64,000 nt of DNA from Microbispora amethystogenes (GTDB lineage: Bacteria > Actinomycetota > Actinomycetes > Streptosporangiales > Streptosporangiaceae), in NCBI RefSeq assembly GCF_016863015.1, contig NZ_BOOB01000014.1, positions 186,001 to 250,000 on the forward strand. The letters run 5' to 3'. Each line of letters opens with the position of its first letter. The first letter of the stretch is position 1. The position numbers were made by a program, and so were the translations under genes. Shown piece by piece: positions 1 through 8,407 of this stretch. The notes beneath the pieces are model-generated. The model was not told where the DNA came from and did no database searches. It was given only the letters and a program-made list of their open reading frames with translations.

Positions 1-1
1 A

Positions 2-433
2 CTGCGCTCGGAGCGTGCGCAGGCACGAAGCCAGGCGCTGCACACGCTGTCCAAGATCGGGGATCGGCGGGCCTGGCCGGCGCTCACACGGGAGCTGCTG
101 ACCGACGGCGACGACGAGGTGGCGCGGAGCGCCTGGCGAGCGGCGGTCGTACTCGTGCCCGAAGGTGAGGAATCCGAGTTGGCCGGAGTGCTGGCGACAC
201 AGCTCGGACGCGGCGGGCGCGAGACGCAGCTGAGCCTCAGCAGGGCGCTGATCGCGCTCGGCGAGGTGATCACGCCGGTCCTGCGCGCCGCGATGACGAG
301 CCGCGACCCTCGCGTGCGTCAGCACGCGAACGCCACGGAACGGCTGCTGCGCGATCCGGACGCGGGATTCGAGTTCGCGATCGAGGAGGCGAAGCGCGTC
401 GCGGTCCTCGGAACGGGGGGCCAGGAGGGATGA
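2..433 (+). CDS. HEAT-repeat protein, C-terminal part (gene enters from the left)
   Basis: The reading frame is open from the first bases of the window, so only the C-terminal 143 residues are visible. The sequence is an array of short amphipathic helical pairs with Ala/Leu/Arg pattern (for example ALHTLSKIGDRRAWPAL and ALIALGEVITPVLRAAM), typical of HEAT or PBS-lyase-like scaffold repeats. No catalytic motif is visible. It ends six bases before the start of a MerR regulator that itself carries HEAT repeats, so the two are very likely co-transcribed and may interact. A GTG inside the frame at 119 is not needed as a start because homology-like repeats continue upstream of it. Confidence 0.65.
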   Translation: MRSERAQARSQALHTLSKIGDRRAWPALTRELLTDGDDEVARSAWRAAVVLVPEGEESELAGVLATQLGRGGRETQLSLSRALIALGEVITPVLRAAMTSRDPRVRQHANATERLLRDPDAGFEFAIEEAKRVAVLGTGGQEG

Positions 434-439
434 CAGGCC

Positions 440-1450
440 GTGTTGATCGGTGACGTGGCACGACGGTCCGGGGTCAGCGCCCGGATGCTCAGGCATTACG
501 AGTCGCTCGGCCTGGTGCGGCCGACGGGCCGCACCGAGTCCGGTTATCGGGAGTACTCCGGCGAGGACATCCGGCGGATCTTCCATATCGAGAGCCTGCG
601 GTCGTTGGGGCTGTCGCTGCGCGACGTCGGGCGAGCGCTGGACGATCCCGGCTTCGCGCCCTCGGAGCTCGTCGACGACCTCATCCGCCAGTCGCGGGAA
701 CGTATCGCGGCGGAGACGGAACTCCTCACGCGACTGCGCCGGATCGGTGCCGCGGGTCCCGCCGACTGGGAGGACGTCCTCCGAATCGTGGCGCTCCTGC
801 AGGCCCTCGGGTCGGACAGCGCCGGGAAGCGCCAGCGCGCGGCCCTGTCCTCGGCCGAAGAGGTTCAGGTGCCGGTGGAGGCTCTGGTCGAGGCGGCGCT
901 GAGCGAGACGGACCCGAACGTCGCCGGGACGCTTCGATGGGCTCTGGCGCGATCGGGCGACGGCGCGGTGGAACTCCTGGCGGAGGGCCTCGGCTCACCG
1001 GTGGCCGACGTACGGAAACGGGCCGTCCAGTCCATCGCCGAGATTCCGGACGGCGCGGCGACCGCGTCGCTGCGGGACGCCCTCACCAACAGCGACGTCG
1101 TGGTCCGCAGATGTGCGGCTCTGGCGCTCGGGGCACGTGGAGTGGCCGAAGCGGTCCCGACGCTCATCGACATGATCGTCGAGGGGGCGAACGACGTCGA
1201 CGCGGCCGACGCGCTGGGCGCGCTGGCGAGTGATCCCGGACTGGCGGACCGGATCGCCACCGGGCTCGCCGGCCGCCTCGCCCATGGCGCCGCTGACCCG
1301 TCCGCACGTCTGCGGCTGGCGCAGGCGCTCGCGGACATCCCCGGGGCCACGACGTCACGCGCTCTCGCGGACCTGTCACAGGACGAGGACCGTGCCGTCG
1401 CGCTCACCGCGAAATACGTCCTCACGCTGCGCGACGAGGGGCATCGATAA
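440..1450 (+). CDS. MerR-family regulator fused to HEAT repeats
   Basis: A 336-residue protein. Residues 1-70 form a MerR winged-helix DNA-binding domain (LIGDVARRSGVSARMLRHYE, then YREYSGEDIRRI), followed by the usual dimerisation helix (about 75-115). The remaining ~200 residues are HEAT-like helical repeats (ETDPNVAGTLRWALARSGDGA, SDVVVRRCAALALGARGVAEA). Known MerR proteins bind spacers of suboptimal promoters and carry effector domains; a HEAT array suggests a protein-binding rather than small-ligand input, which is inference. It starts with GTG at 440, six bases after another HEAT-repeat gene, and the pair probably forms one operon. Confidence 0.85.
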   Translation: MLIGDVARRSGVSARMLRHYESLGLVRPTGRTESGYREYSGEDIRRIFHIESLRSLGLSLRDVGRALDDPGFAPSELVDDLIRQSRERIAAETELLTRLRRIGAAGPADWEDVLRIVALLQALGSDSAGKRQRAALSSAEEVQVPVEALVEAALSETDPNVAGTLRWALARSGDGAVELLAEGLGSPVADVRKRAVQSIAEIPDGAATASLRDALTNSDVVVRRCAALALGARGVAEAVPTLIDMIVEGANDVDAADALGALASDPGLADRIATGLAGRLAHGAADPSARLRLAQALADIPGATTSRALADLSQDEDRAVALTAKYVLTLRDEGHR

Positions 1451-1606
1451 CGGCGGCGTGCCGATTCGTACCGCCCGCGCCCCGGTCCCCGTCCGGGCCC
1501 GACGAGATCACGCCCAGGACCGGCCATCGCCACGGTCGGCTCGGCCTGGCGCGGGAGCTTGCAGGGGCGGATTGGCAGGGGCGGCTCGTTCGCGTGAGCG
1601 AGCGGC

Positions 1607-2227
1607 TCACAGGTGGGCCAGCAGCGCGTCCAGTGGGCGCGGGACGCGATCGGGGTCCAGTGCCGCGACGAGCGGGCCCGCGTAGCGGATCTTGCGGCCG
1701 CTGCCTGCTCCCATGAAACGCCGTAGCTGGTCGTGCGTGCTGCGCCCGCGCCATCCGGGTTGCTTCTGAAGTGTCCTGAACGACCCGAGCTCGCCCCCGG
1801 CCTCGATGACGCGTTCCACCGCCGCGGTGCCGAGGGCGCGGATCAGCTCGTCTTCCAGGTCGGCCACGCACACGAAGAACCCGAGCGCCTCCAGATCGCT
1901 CCTGCCGAGACCGGACCCGAGACCGGACCCGAGACCGGACCCGAGACCGGACCCGAGACCGGAAGTGAGACCGGGCCCGAGGCCCGCGCGTTCGAGCGCC
2001 CTCCGGAAGGCGCCCTCTTCACCGGCGTCGCACAGGCCGGCCAGCCGCAGATCGCGTCCGGGAGGGCCGAACCTGCCGATGTACGTCCCGATGTTCGTGG
2101 CGCCGCCCATCGCCACCAGGGAGACGCCCTCGGCGGCGAGGTCCCGGCCCCGGCGGGCGGCCAGCGCCTCGACGGCCGACCTGTCGCTGATCCCTTCGAC
2201 CAGGACCACGGTATGCGTGCGGGTCAT
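1607..2227 (-). CDS. TOPRIM-domain (OLD-type) protein with a Gly-Leu-Gly-Ser repeat
   Basis: A 206-residue protein. The N-terminus VVLVEGISDRSAVEALA carries the invariant glutamate of a TOPRIM fold, and FFVCVADLEDELIRALG supplies the later acidic DxE-type residues, as in the OLD nuclease/TOPRIM group that acts on nucleic acids with Mg2+. No ATPase is attached or adjacent, so this is a stand-alone TOPRIM protein. The middle holds a low-complexity stretch built from four-residue GLGS units encoded by a 12-nt tandem repeat. The start at 2227 (MTRTHT) directly precedes the TOPRIM strand; an ATG 21 bases upstream is also possible. Its substrate is unknown. Confidence 0.7.
   Translation of the reverse strand: MTRTHTVVLVEGISDRSAVEALAARRGRDLAAEGVSLVAMGGATNIGTYIGRFGPPGRDLRLAGLCDAGEEGAFRRALERAGLGPGLTSGLGSGLGSGLGSGLGSGLGRSDLEALGFFVCVADLEDELIRALGTAAVERVIEAGGELGSFRTLQKQPGWRGRSTHDQLRRFMGAGSGRKIRYAGPLVAALDPDRVPRPLDALLAHL
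1907..1978. repeat. 12-nt tandem repeat inside the TOPRIM gene
   Basis: Six consecutive copies of GAGACCGGACCC (plus strand). The first four are perfect and the last two diverge. On the coding strand they give the Gly-Leu-Gly-Ser linker of the TOPRIM protein. Because the period is a multiple of three, copy-number change would keep the frame. Confidence 0.95.
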
Positions 2228-2349
2228 CCGCTCAGCCTGGCACCTCATGCGGGGAGTTTCGTACCCATTTTTCCGGTGCGGGGCTCCCGCCGACCGCACG
2301 CGCGGGCGGACCGCCACCCGCCGTACGACGGGTGGCGGTCCGCCGGACG

Positions 2350-3306
2350 TCAGCGCAGCGCGGGCAGAACCTTCGCGCCGAAGGTGTCGATGAACGGCAG
2401 CAGGTCCTGGCCCACATGGTGCAGGTAGAGGCGGTCGAAGCCCAGATCGGCGTAGCCGCGCAGCCAGTCGATGTGCCGGTCGAGGTCGGCGGAGACGTTG
2501 ACCACACCCCGCACCTGCTCGACGGTCACGTGCTCGGAGACCACGTCGAAGTGCTCCACCAGTTCCAGGTCCCAGGAGACCGGCGGGCCGAAGACGTTGC
2601 TGCGCCACTGGTCGTGGGCGATCGCCTCCGCCTCCTCCTCGGTCGGCGCCCAGCTCAGGTGGACCTGCAGGCAGACCGGCCCGCGTCCGCCCGCGTCGCG
2701 GTACGCCGAGATCATCTCGCGCAGGTGGTTCTCGGGGGCGTTGACGGTGACGAGGCCGTCCGCCCACTCCGCGCACCGGGCCGCCGTACCGGTGCTCACC
2801 GCCGCGCCGATCAGCGGCGGCGGGGTGTCCGGGCGGGTCCACAGGCGGGCGCGGTCGACGGTCACCAGGCCGTCATGGGTGACCGTCTTTCCGTCGAGCA
2901 GGTCGCGGATGACGTCCACGCACTCGCGCAGGCGGGCGTCGCGGACCTCCTTGCGCGGCCACTGCTCGCCGGTGATGTGCTCGTTGCTGTACTCGCCGCT
3001 GCCGAGCGCGGCCCAGAACCGGCCCGGGAACATCGCCCCGAGGGTGCCGATCGCCTGGGCGACGATCGCCGGGTGGTAGCGCTGCCCGGGGGCGTTCACG
3101 ACGCCGAAGGTGAGCCCGGTGGCCTGCAGGGCGGCGCCGAGCCAGGACCAGGCGAAGGCCGACTCGCCCTGACGTTCGCTCCAGGGAGAGAAGTGGTCGG
3201 AACACATGGCGCCGTCGAAGCCGGCACGCTCGGCGGCGATCATCGCGGTGAGAAGGTCGGCGGGCGGGATCTGCTCGTGGGAGGCGTGGATTCCATACTC
3301 CGTCAT
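2350..3306 (-). CDS. Luciferase-like flavin-dependent oxidoreductase (non-F420 TIGR03885-like)
   Basis: A 318-residue TIM-barrel protein of the bacterial luciferase superfamily. Diagnostic stretches are MTEYGIHASHEQIPP, MCSDHFSPWSERQG, WSWLGAALQAT, RFWAALGSGEYSNEHITG and LYLHHVGQ, which I recognise from the probable non-F420 flavin oxidoreductase family often found in actinobacteria. It should bind FMN (or F420) and oxidise an unknown small molecule in the cytoplasm. The start at 3306 is the ATG that begins the conserved N-terminus; the open frame runs further upstream without similarity. It is a single-gene unit between the TOPRIM gene and the RpiR gene, with 169 bases of gene-free sequence upstream. 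Confidence 0.85.
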   Translation of the reverse strand: MTEYGIHASHEQIPPADLLTAMIAAERAGFDGAMCSDHFSPWSERQGESAFAWSWLGAALQATGLTFGVVNAPGQRYHPAIVAQAIGTLGAMFPGRFWAALGSGEYSNEHITGEQWPRKEVRDARLRECVDVIRDLLDGKTVTHDGLVTVDRARLWTRPDTPPPLIGAAVSTGTAARCAEWADGLVTVNAPENHLREMISAYRDAGGRGPVCLQVHLSWAPTEEEAEAIAHDQWRSNVFGPPVSWDLELVEHFDVVSEHVTVEQVRGVVNVSADLDRHIDWLRGYADLGFDRLYLHHVGQDLLPFIDTFGAKVLPALR

Positions 3307-3475
3307 GCGCCGCGCTGCTACCCCGGTGGAGCCCGGCCCAACCGCCGCCGGGGCCATTCTGGGCTAACCGGCCATACCGGCCGTACCGGCGGAGACGGCT
3401 GAGCCGCAGCCCGGCCGCCGGTCTTCCCGCCTGCTTCGCGCCGTCCTCTGCCGCAGGCGGCGCCCAGTGCGGCGG

Positions 3476-4378
3476 TCAGACCGGCTGCGGGCCGGTGTCC
3501 TCCGCGCGGAGAACATCGTCGGCCATCTGGTCGTACTTGGCGACGCGTGCCCTCCCGGTCTCGCCGAGCTGCTCGACCACCGCGGCGATCAGGGTCTCGA
3601 TGAGCGCCACCGCGGGGGTGAGCGAGTCGAACGGCGACGGCGAGCGCACCTGGCCCGGCAGCACCACGTCGGCCACCGCCGCGGCCGGGGACAGCCACGG
3701 ATCGGTGAACAGGATGATCTTCACGTTGCGGGCCGCCGCCGCGCGGGCGAAGGCGATCGACTCGCGCTGGTAGCGCCGGTAGTCGAACAGCACCAGCACG
3801 TCGCGCCGGCCCATGTCGAGCAGGTGCACCGCGTGGTCGGCCGTGGAGCCGCTGATGTAGGTGGCGTTCGGGCGTAGCTGGTGCAGGTGCGCGATGAGAT
3901 AGTGCGCCAGGATCGTGCTGAACCGGCCTCCGGCCGCCGACACGCGGCGGGCGGAATCGGCCAGTAACTCGGCCGCCTTGACCAGCTCGCCCTCGGGGAG
4001 CTGGTCGAAGGTCATCGCGGTGGCCTCCAGCAGCACCCGGCGGGAACGCCCGAGCACCCCGGCGTCGTCGTTCGCCTCGCCGTCCTCGCCGACCGGCTCG
4101 TCGTACTGGGTGAGCGGGGAGGAGTAGCGCTGCTGGGTCTCGCGCTTGAGCACCTGCTGCAACTCCGGATAGCCCTGGAACCCCAGCCGGTAGGCCAGCC
4201 GCAGCACCGTGGCCGGGCTGGACTGCGCCAGCGTGGCCACGGTCGTGAGCGGCTCCAGCCCCGCAGTGGGGTAGTTGGCCAGCAGCGCGCGGGCGACGCG
4301 CTGCTCGGCCCGCGGGAGTTGCGGAAGCGCGTCGCGGAGCTGGGCCGCGACGGTACGCGGCTCTGTCGGGCCGGGCAC
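3476..4378 (-). CDS. MurR/RpiR-family transcriptional regulator
   Basis: A 300-residue protein with an N-terminal HTH_6 domain (about 1-80, ATVLRLAYRLGFQGYPELQQ is the recognition part) and a C-terminal SIS domain (about 120-260, SAAGGRFSTILAHYLIAHL, NVKIILFTDPWLSP). RpiR proteins sense phosphosugars or related metabolites through the SIS fold. I place the start at the GTG at 4378 because a strong AAGGAGG ribosome site lies five bases before it; the frame extends to 4408. It is the last gene of the minus-strand catabolic run beginning at 13767 and is the obvious local regulator of that locus. The ligand is unknown. Confidence 0.85.
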   Translation of the reverse strand: MPGPTEPRTVAAQLRDALPQLPRAEQRVARALLANYPTAGLEPLTTVATLAQSSPATVLRLAYRLGFQGYPELQQVLKRETQQRYSSPLTQYDEPVGEDGEANDDAGVLGRSRRVLLEATAMTFDQLPEGELVKAAELLADSARRVSAAGGRFSTILAHYLIAHLHQLRPNATYISGSTADHAVHLLDMGRRDVLVLFDYRRYQRESIAFARAAAARNVKIILFTDPWLSPAAAVADVVLPGQVRSPSPFDSLTPAVALIETLIAAVVEQLGETGRARVAKYDQMADDVLRAEDTGPQPV

Positions 4379-4490
4379 GCTGCCTCCTTCGGCATAACCG
4401 GTCACCACGGGTCGCCGGCTCGGCGGAGCCCTGCGCCGCCCGGTCGCACAAGGGATCCTCGCACGGACGGGAGGACGGTGCGATCGGCGA

Positions 4491-5816
4491 TCATCCGGTC
4501 TCCGCCAGGCCGCACCAGTTTATCGCGGTGATCGCGTAGGTCTTGGCCGACTGCACGAGCTGGGCGATCTCGACGTACTCGTTCTCGGCGTGCGCCGTGT
4601 AGCCCACGCCGGGGCCGTACACCAGGCCGCTGATCCCCTTGCGGTCCATCCAGGTCAGGTCGCACACTCCCATGAACCCGCTGGTCACCGGGGCCTGCCC
4701 GGCCGCGGCGGCGTGGGCGTGGGCCAGCGCGGCGCCGATCGGCGCGTCGGCGGGCAGCGCGTACGGCGGCCACAGCAGCTTCCAGTCGAACACCGGCGGG
4801 TGGGCGCGCAGCCACGGGTCCTGGCGGCAGGCGTCGGCGACCCGCGACTCGATCTCGGCCATGACCTCCTCGTTGGAGCGGTCCGGGTGGTGGTAGACGC
4901 AGTACTCCACGCTCAGTTCGTCGGCCAGGAAGAACGGCACCAGGATGCCGGACGGGTTGGCCCGCAGCACGCCGGGCAGCAGGTTGAAGTAGCCGGGTGG
5001 GAACAGCGGGTGCCTGTCGTGCCGGGCCCACTCGTCCTCCAGCGCGCGCAGCGCCTGGTAGACGATCCAGAACTTGTCCACCGTGTTGACGCCCAGCGCG
5101 TCGCCCTCCAGCGTGGGATGCACGGTCATGCCGCGCAGCCCCGAATGCGCGGTCTTGCCCTCCATGGTGATGGAGAACCACAGCAGGCCGGGCGTCACCG
5201 GCACCGACGCGGGCAGGGTGCCGGCCTGGCCGGAGGGCTCGCACACGATCGCCGCGTCGGCCCCGAACCCCGCCTCCAGCACCGCCGTGGTGCCGGCCTC
5301 GTGGTCGCCGACCTCCTCGCCGACGACCGCCTGCAGCACCAGGTCGCCGGCGAGCCGCACGCCCGCGCGGCGCAGCGCGACGGCGGCGTACGCGGCGGCG
5401 ACCAGGCCGCCCTTCATGTCGGTCGCCCCGCGCCCGATGACGGTGTCGTCGGTGACCACCGCCCGGAACGGATCACCGTTCCACCGGTCGAGCCTGCCTG
5501 CCGGTACCACGTCGACGTGCCCGTTGAGCAGCAGCGAGCGTCCGCCGCCCGCGCCGGGCACGACGCCGACCGCGTTGTCCCTGCCACGCTCCACGGTCAC
5601 ATTGGTGACGTCGGCGCCCGCCTCGGAGTAGAGGTGGGCCAGCAGCGCGCTCATGTCGCCCTCGGCACCGACCACCTTGTCGTACTCCTGGCCGGGATAG
5701 CGGGGGTTGACGCTGGGCACGGAGATGGCGTCGGCGAGGCTGGCCACCATGCGGGTGGCCAGGCCGTCCACCTCGTCGAGCACCCTGCGGGTGACGTCGC
5801 CGTCCTGGCTGTTCAT
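4491..5816 (-). CDS. M20-family metallopeptidase / deacylase (ArgE/DapE-like)
   Basis: A 441-residue zinc hydrolase. The metal site is visible as NGHVDVVPAG (His and Asp), GRGATDMKGG (bridging Asp), VVGEEVGDHE (Glu-Glu, general base plus ligand), and a late His in YTAHAENEYV. Family members remove acyl groups from amino acids or split dipeptides in the cytoplasm. Its ATG overlaps the stop of the LivM gene in an ATGA arrangement, so it is translationally coupled to the transporter and probably acts on the imported compound. An M20D-type hydrolase of a different subfamily lies at the far end of the same locus, suggesting two sequential amide cleavages. Confidence 0.85.
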   Translation of the reverse strand: MNSQDGDVTRRVLDEVDGLATRMVASLADAISVPSVNPRYPGQEYDKVVGAEGDMSALLAHLYSEAGADVTNVTVERGRDNAVGVVPGAGGGRSLLLNGHVDVVPAGRLDRWNGDPFRAVVTDDTVIGRGATDMKGGLVAAAYAAVALRRAGVRLAGDLVLQAVVGEEVGDHEAGTTAVLEAGFGADAAIVCEPSGQAGTLPASVPVTPGLLWFSITMEGKTAHSGLRGMTVHPTLEGDALGVNTVDKFWIVYQALRALEDEWARHDRHPLFPPGYFNLLPGVLRANPSGILVPFFLADELSVEYCVYHHPDRSNEEVMAEIESRVADACRQDPWLRAHPPVFDWKLLWPPYALPADAPIGAALAHAHAAAAGQAPVTSGFMGVCDLTWMDRKGISGLVYGPGVGYTAHAENEYVEIAQLVQSAKTYAITAINWCGLAETG

Positions 5817-6817
5817 CGCTTCTCCTTCACTGTGGTCGGGGTGGGGGCCGCTGCGCCGGCGCGGCGGAGCGGGGGGACGGGCAGGGAGCGGGCGAGGCCG
5901 GCCAGACCCTTGGGCGCGACCCACAGGACCACCAGGATGAGCATGGCGATCGCGATGTCCCGCCAGGCGCCGGCGTCCTGCAACGCGTCGGCCACCACGG
6001 TGACCACGACGGCGCCCGCGATCGGGCCGTACACGCTGCCGCTGCCGCCCAGGAAGATCATGCTGAGCAGCAGGGTCAGGTAGCCGAAGCCGAACACGTC
6101 GGTGCTGACCACGCCGTTGAGGAAGGCGTTGAAGCCGCCCGCGACCCCGGCCACCGCCGCCCCGATCATGAAGACGATCAGATGCTGCCGCACGCGCGAG
6201 ACGCCGCGGCTGGTGGCCAGTGCCTCGTTGTCGCGAATGGCCAGCAGCGACAGGCCGAGCGTGGAGCGGGTGATGAGCCGCACCAGGAGGGTGGCGGCGA
6301 ACAGCAGCGCCGCGCCCAGGTAGTAGTAGCCGACGCGGCCGTCGGCGCGCAGGCTGGTCTCGCCCAGGGTCAGCCGGGGGATGCCGACGATGCCGTTGGA
6401 GCCGCCGGTCAGCCCCGCCTGGCCGAGCACCAGGTAGATACAGAGCTGCGAGAACACATAGGTCGCCAGGCCGACGTAGATGCCGCGCAGCCGCAGCACC
6501 GGCAGGAAGGCGACCAGCGAGGCCAGCACGGCCGAGACGCCGGAGATCGGCAGGGCCAGCCAGGGGTCGATCCCGGTCCGCGTGGCCAGGATGCCCGTGG
6601 TGTAGGCGCCCACCCCGAAGAAGGCGATCTGGGCGAAGTTGAAGATTCCGGCGAAACCCAGGGTGAGGTTCCAGCCCTGGGCGAGCATGCCGTACATCGT
6701 GATCAGGATCAGTAGCAGGCGGGTGTGCGGGTCGGTGAAGACCATGGGAAGGACGAACAGCACGATCGCGTAGAGCGTCCATCCGGACCAGGCGCGCGCG
6801 TTTCCCATGGCGCTCAT
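5813..6817 (-). CDS. Branched-chain-amino-acid-type ABC permease, LivM-like
   Basis: A 334-residue integral membrane protein with roughly nine or ten hydrophobic helices. The segments GMLAQGWNLTLGFAGIFNFAQ and FGVGAYTTGILATRTG are the hallmark of LivM subunits. It should pair with the LivH-like subunit to form the channel of a HAAT-family importer. The start at 6817 (MSAMGNARAW) overlaps the LivH stop by ATGA; the stop overlaps the M20 gene in the same way. The solute is not shown by sequence; HAAT importers take amino acids, amides, urea and other small polar compounds. Confidence 0.9.
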   Translation of the reverse strand: MSAMGNARAWSGWTLYAIVLFVLPMVFTDPHTRLLLILITMYGMLAQGWNLTLGFAGIFNFAQIAFFGVGAYTTGILATRTGIDPWLALPISGVSAVLASLVAFLPVLRLRGIYVGLATYVFSQLCIYLVLGQAGLTGGSNGIVGIPRLTLGETSLRADGRVGYYYLGAALLFAATLLVRLITRSTLGLSLLAIRDNEALATSRGVSRVRQHLIVFMIGAAVAGVAGGFNAFLNGVVSTDVFGFGYLTLLLSMIFLGGSGSVYGPIAGAVVVTVVADALQDAGAWRDIAIAMLILVVLWVAPKGLAGLARSLPVPPLRRAGAAAPTPTTVKEKR

Positions 6818-7689
6818 GCGCTCCTCACCTGACTGCGCAGCAGACCCTCGGGCCGGGCCAGCATGATGACGATCATGGCGAGGAACACCAGGACCGGGCT
6901 CCACGAAAGCCCGAAGTAGTAGGTGGTCACCGCCTCCAGCAGGCCGATGGCGTACGCGCCGGCGATGGTGCCGCCGAGGCTGCCCGCGCCGCCGAAGGCG
7001 AGCACCACGAAGGCACGCAGCAGCGGATCGTCGCCCATGCCCGGCGAGATGAACCGGATGCTGCCCAGAAGCACCCCGGCCACCGCGGCCAGCCCGATCG
7101 CGACGATCACCACGAACAGGTAGACCCGGCGGGGTGAGATGCCCAGGAGCTGGGCGTGCTCGCGGTTCTGCTCCAGCGCCCGCACCGTCAGCCCGATGCC
7201 GGTGCGCTTGAGCACCAGCGCCAGCAGGCCGACCAGTACAGGCGCCAGCACGATGGTGACGAGCTGGGTGCCCTCGGCCACCGCGCCGCCCAGCTCGACC
7301 CTGGCCGAGCCGAGCCGCGGGATCTGTTTGATCTCCGGCCCCCACAGCAGCAGCGCGCCGCTCTGCAGCAGCATGGTGGCGGCCAGCGTGGCCACCATGA
7401 CCAGCATGTCGCCGTTCGGGCGCCGGATGAACGGGCTGACCAGCAACAACTCGTAGACCACTCCGACCAGGGCCATCGCCAGCACTCCGCCCACCAGGGC
7501 GATGAGCAGGGGCAGCCCGGCGCGTTCCAGCAGCGTCCAGGACAGGTACGCCCCGAACATCAGCAGCGCGCCGTGCCCGAAGTTGAACACCCGCAGTGTG
7601 GACCAGATCAGCGTGAGCCCCGCCGCCATGAGCAGGTAGAGCCCGCCCAGGACGAGCGTGCTGGTCAGGATGGCGCTAATGCCGCTCAT
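6814..7689 (-). CDS. Branched-chain-amino-acid-type ABC permease, LivH-like
   Basis: A 291-residue membrane protein with about eight transmembrane helices. The conserved stretch LRVFNFGHGALLMFGAYLSW near the N-terminus and AFVVLAFGGAGSLGGTIAGA in the C-terminal third are typical of LivH. It partners the LivM-like protein encoded just downstream. It begins 13 bases inside the end of the LivF-like ATPase gene, so the whole set is one tightly coupled operon. Confidence 0.9.
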   Translation of the reverse strand: MSGISAILTSTLVLGGLYLLMAAGLTLIWSTLRVFNFGHGALLMFGAYLSWTLLERAGLPLLIALVGGVLAMALVGVVYELLLVSPFIRRPNGDMLVMVATLAATMLLQSGALLLWGPEIKQIPRLGSARVELGGAVAEGTQLVTIVLAPVLVGLLALVLKRTGIGLTVRALEQNREHAQLLGISPRRVYLFVVIVAIGLAAVAGVLLGSIRFISPGMGDDPLLRAFVVLAFGGAGSLGGTIAGAYAIGLLEAVTTYYFGLSWSPVLVFLAMIVIMLARPEGLLRSQVRSA

Positions 7690-8407
7690 CGGCGGACCCT
7701 CCGAGGAAGAGCGACATCATCTCCTCGCGGCCGACCGAAGCGTCGGAGGCGCCGCTGTGCACGATGTCACCGTGTAGCACGACGTGGTAACGGTCGGTGA
7801 GAGCGAGTACGAGGTCCATGTCGCCGTCCACGAGGATGATCGAGGCCACCTCGGCGCGGATGCGCATGATGCACTCGCTCAGCTCATGCTTGACTTTCGG
7901 CGACAGGCCCAGCGTGGGCTCGTCCAGGATCAGCAGGGTGGGCCGGGCCATCAGGCCCATGCCCAGGCTGGCCATCTGCCGCTCGCCGCCGCTCAGGGTG
8001 CCGGTGAGCTGCCCGCGGCGCTCCTTCAGGCGGGGAAAGACGGAGAAGACGTGCTCCAGGCCCTCCCGCCAGTTCGCCGCGTGCCCGCTGGCGGCGGCCG
8101 ACAGGCGCAGCGCCTCCTCCACGGTGAGGTGCGGGAACAGCCGGGAGCCCTGGGGGATGTGGACCAGGCCGCGGCGGACCAGGGCGCGGGGCGAGTCGCC
8201 CCGCGTGTCGCGCCCCGCGTAGGAGATGGTGCCGGAAGCCGCCCGGTGCAGGTTGGACACGCAGCGCAGCAGCGTGGTCTTGCCGTGGCCGTTGGGACCC
8301 AGCAGTCCCACGGCCTCGGTCTCGCCGACGAGCAGCGAGATCCCGCGCAGGACGGTCGAGTGGCCGTATCCCGCGCTCAGATCGGTCACGGTCAGCAGGT
8401 CGCTCAT
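7676..8407 (-). CDS. ABC transporter ATPase, LivF-like
   Basis: A 243-residue ATPase with Walker A GPNGHGKTT (37-45), signature LSGGERQ (138-144) and Walker B LLILDEP (158-164). The short length and the sequence AGYGHSTVLRGISL match LivF-type subunits of HAAT importers. It forms a heterodimer with the LivG-like ATPase encoded immediately upstream, whose stop overlaps this start by four bases. Its role is to power solute import into the cytoplasm. Confidence 0.92.
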   Translation of the reverse strand: MSDLLTVTDLSAGYGHSTVLRGISLLVGETEAVGLLGPNGHGKTTLLRCVSNLHRAASGTISYAGRDTRGDSPRALVRRGLVHIPQGSRLFPHLTVEEALRLSAAASGHAANWREGLEHVFSVFPRLKERRGQLTGTLSGGERQMASLGMGLMARPTLLILDEPTLGLSPKVKHELSECIMRIRAEVASIILVDGDMDLVLALTDRYHVVLHGDIVHSGASDASVGREEMMSLFLGGSADERH

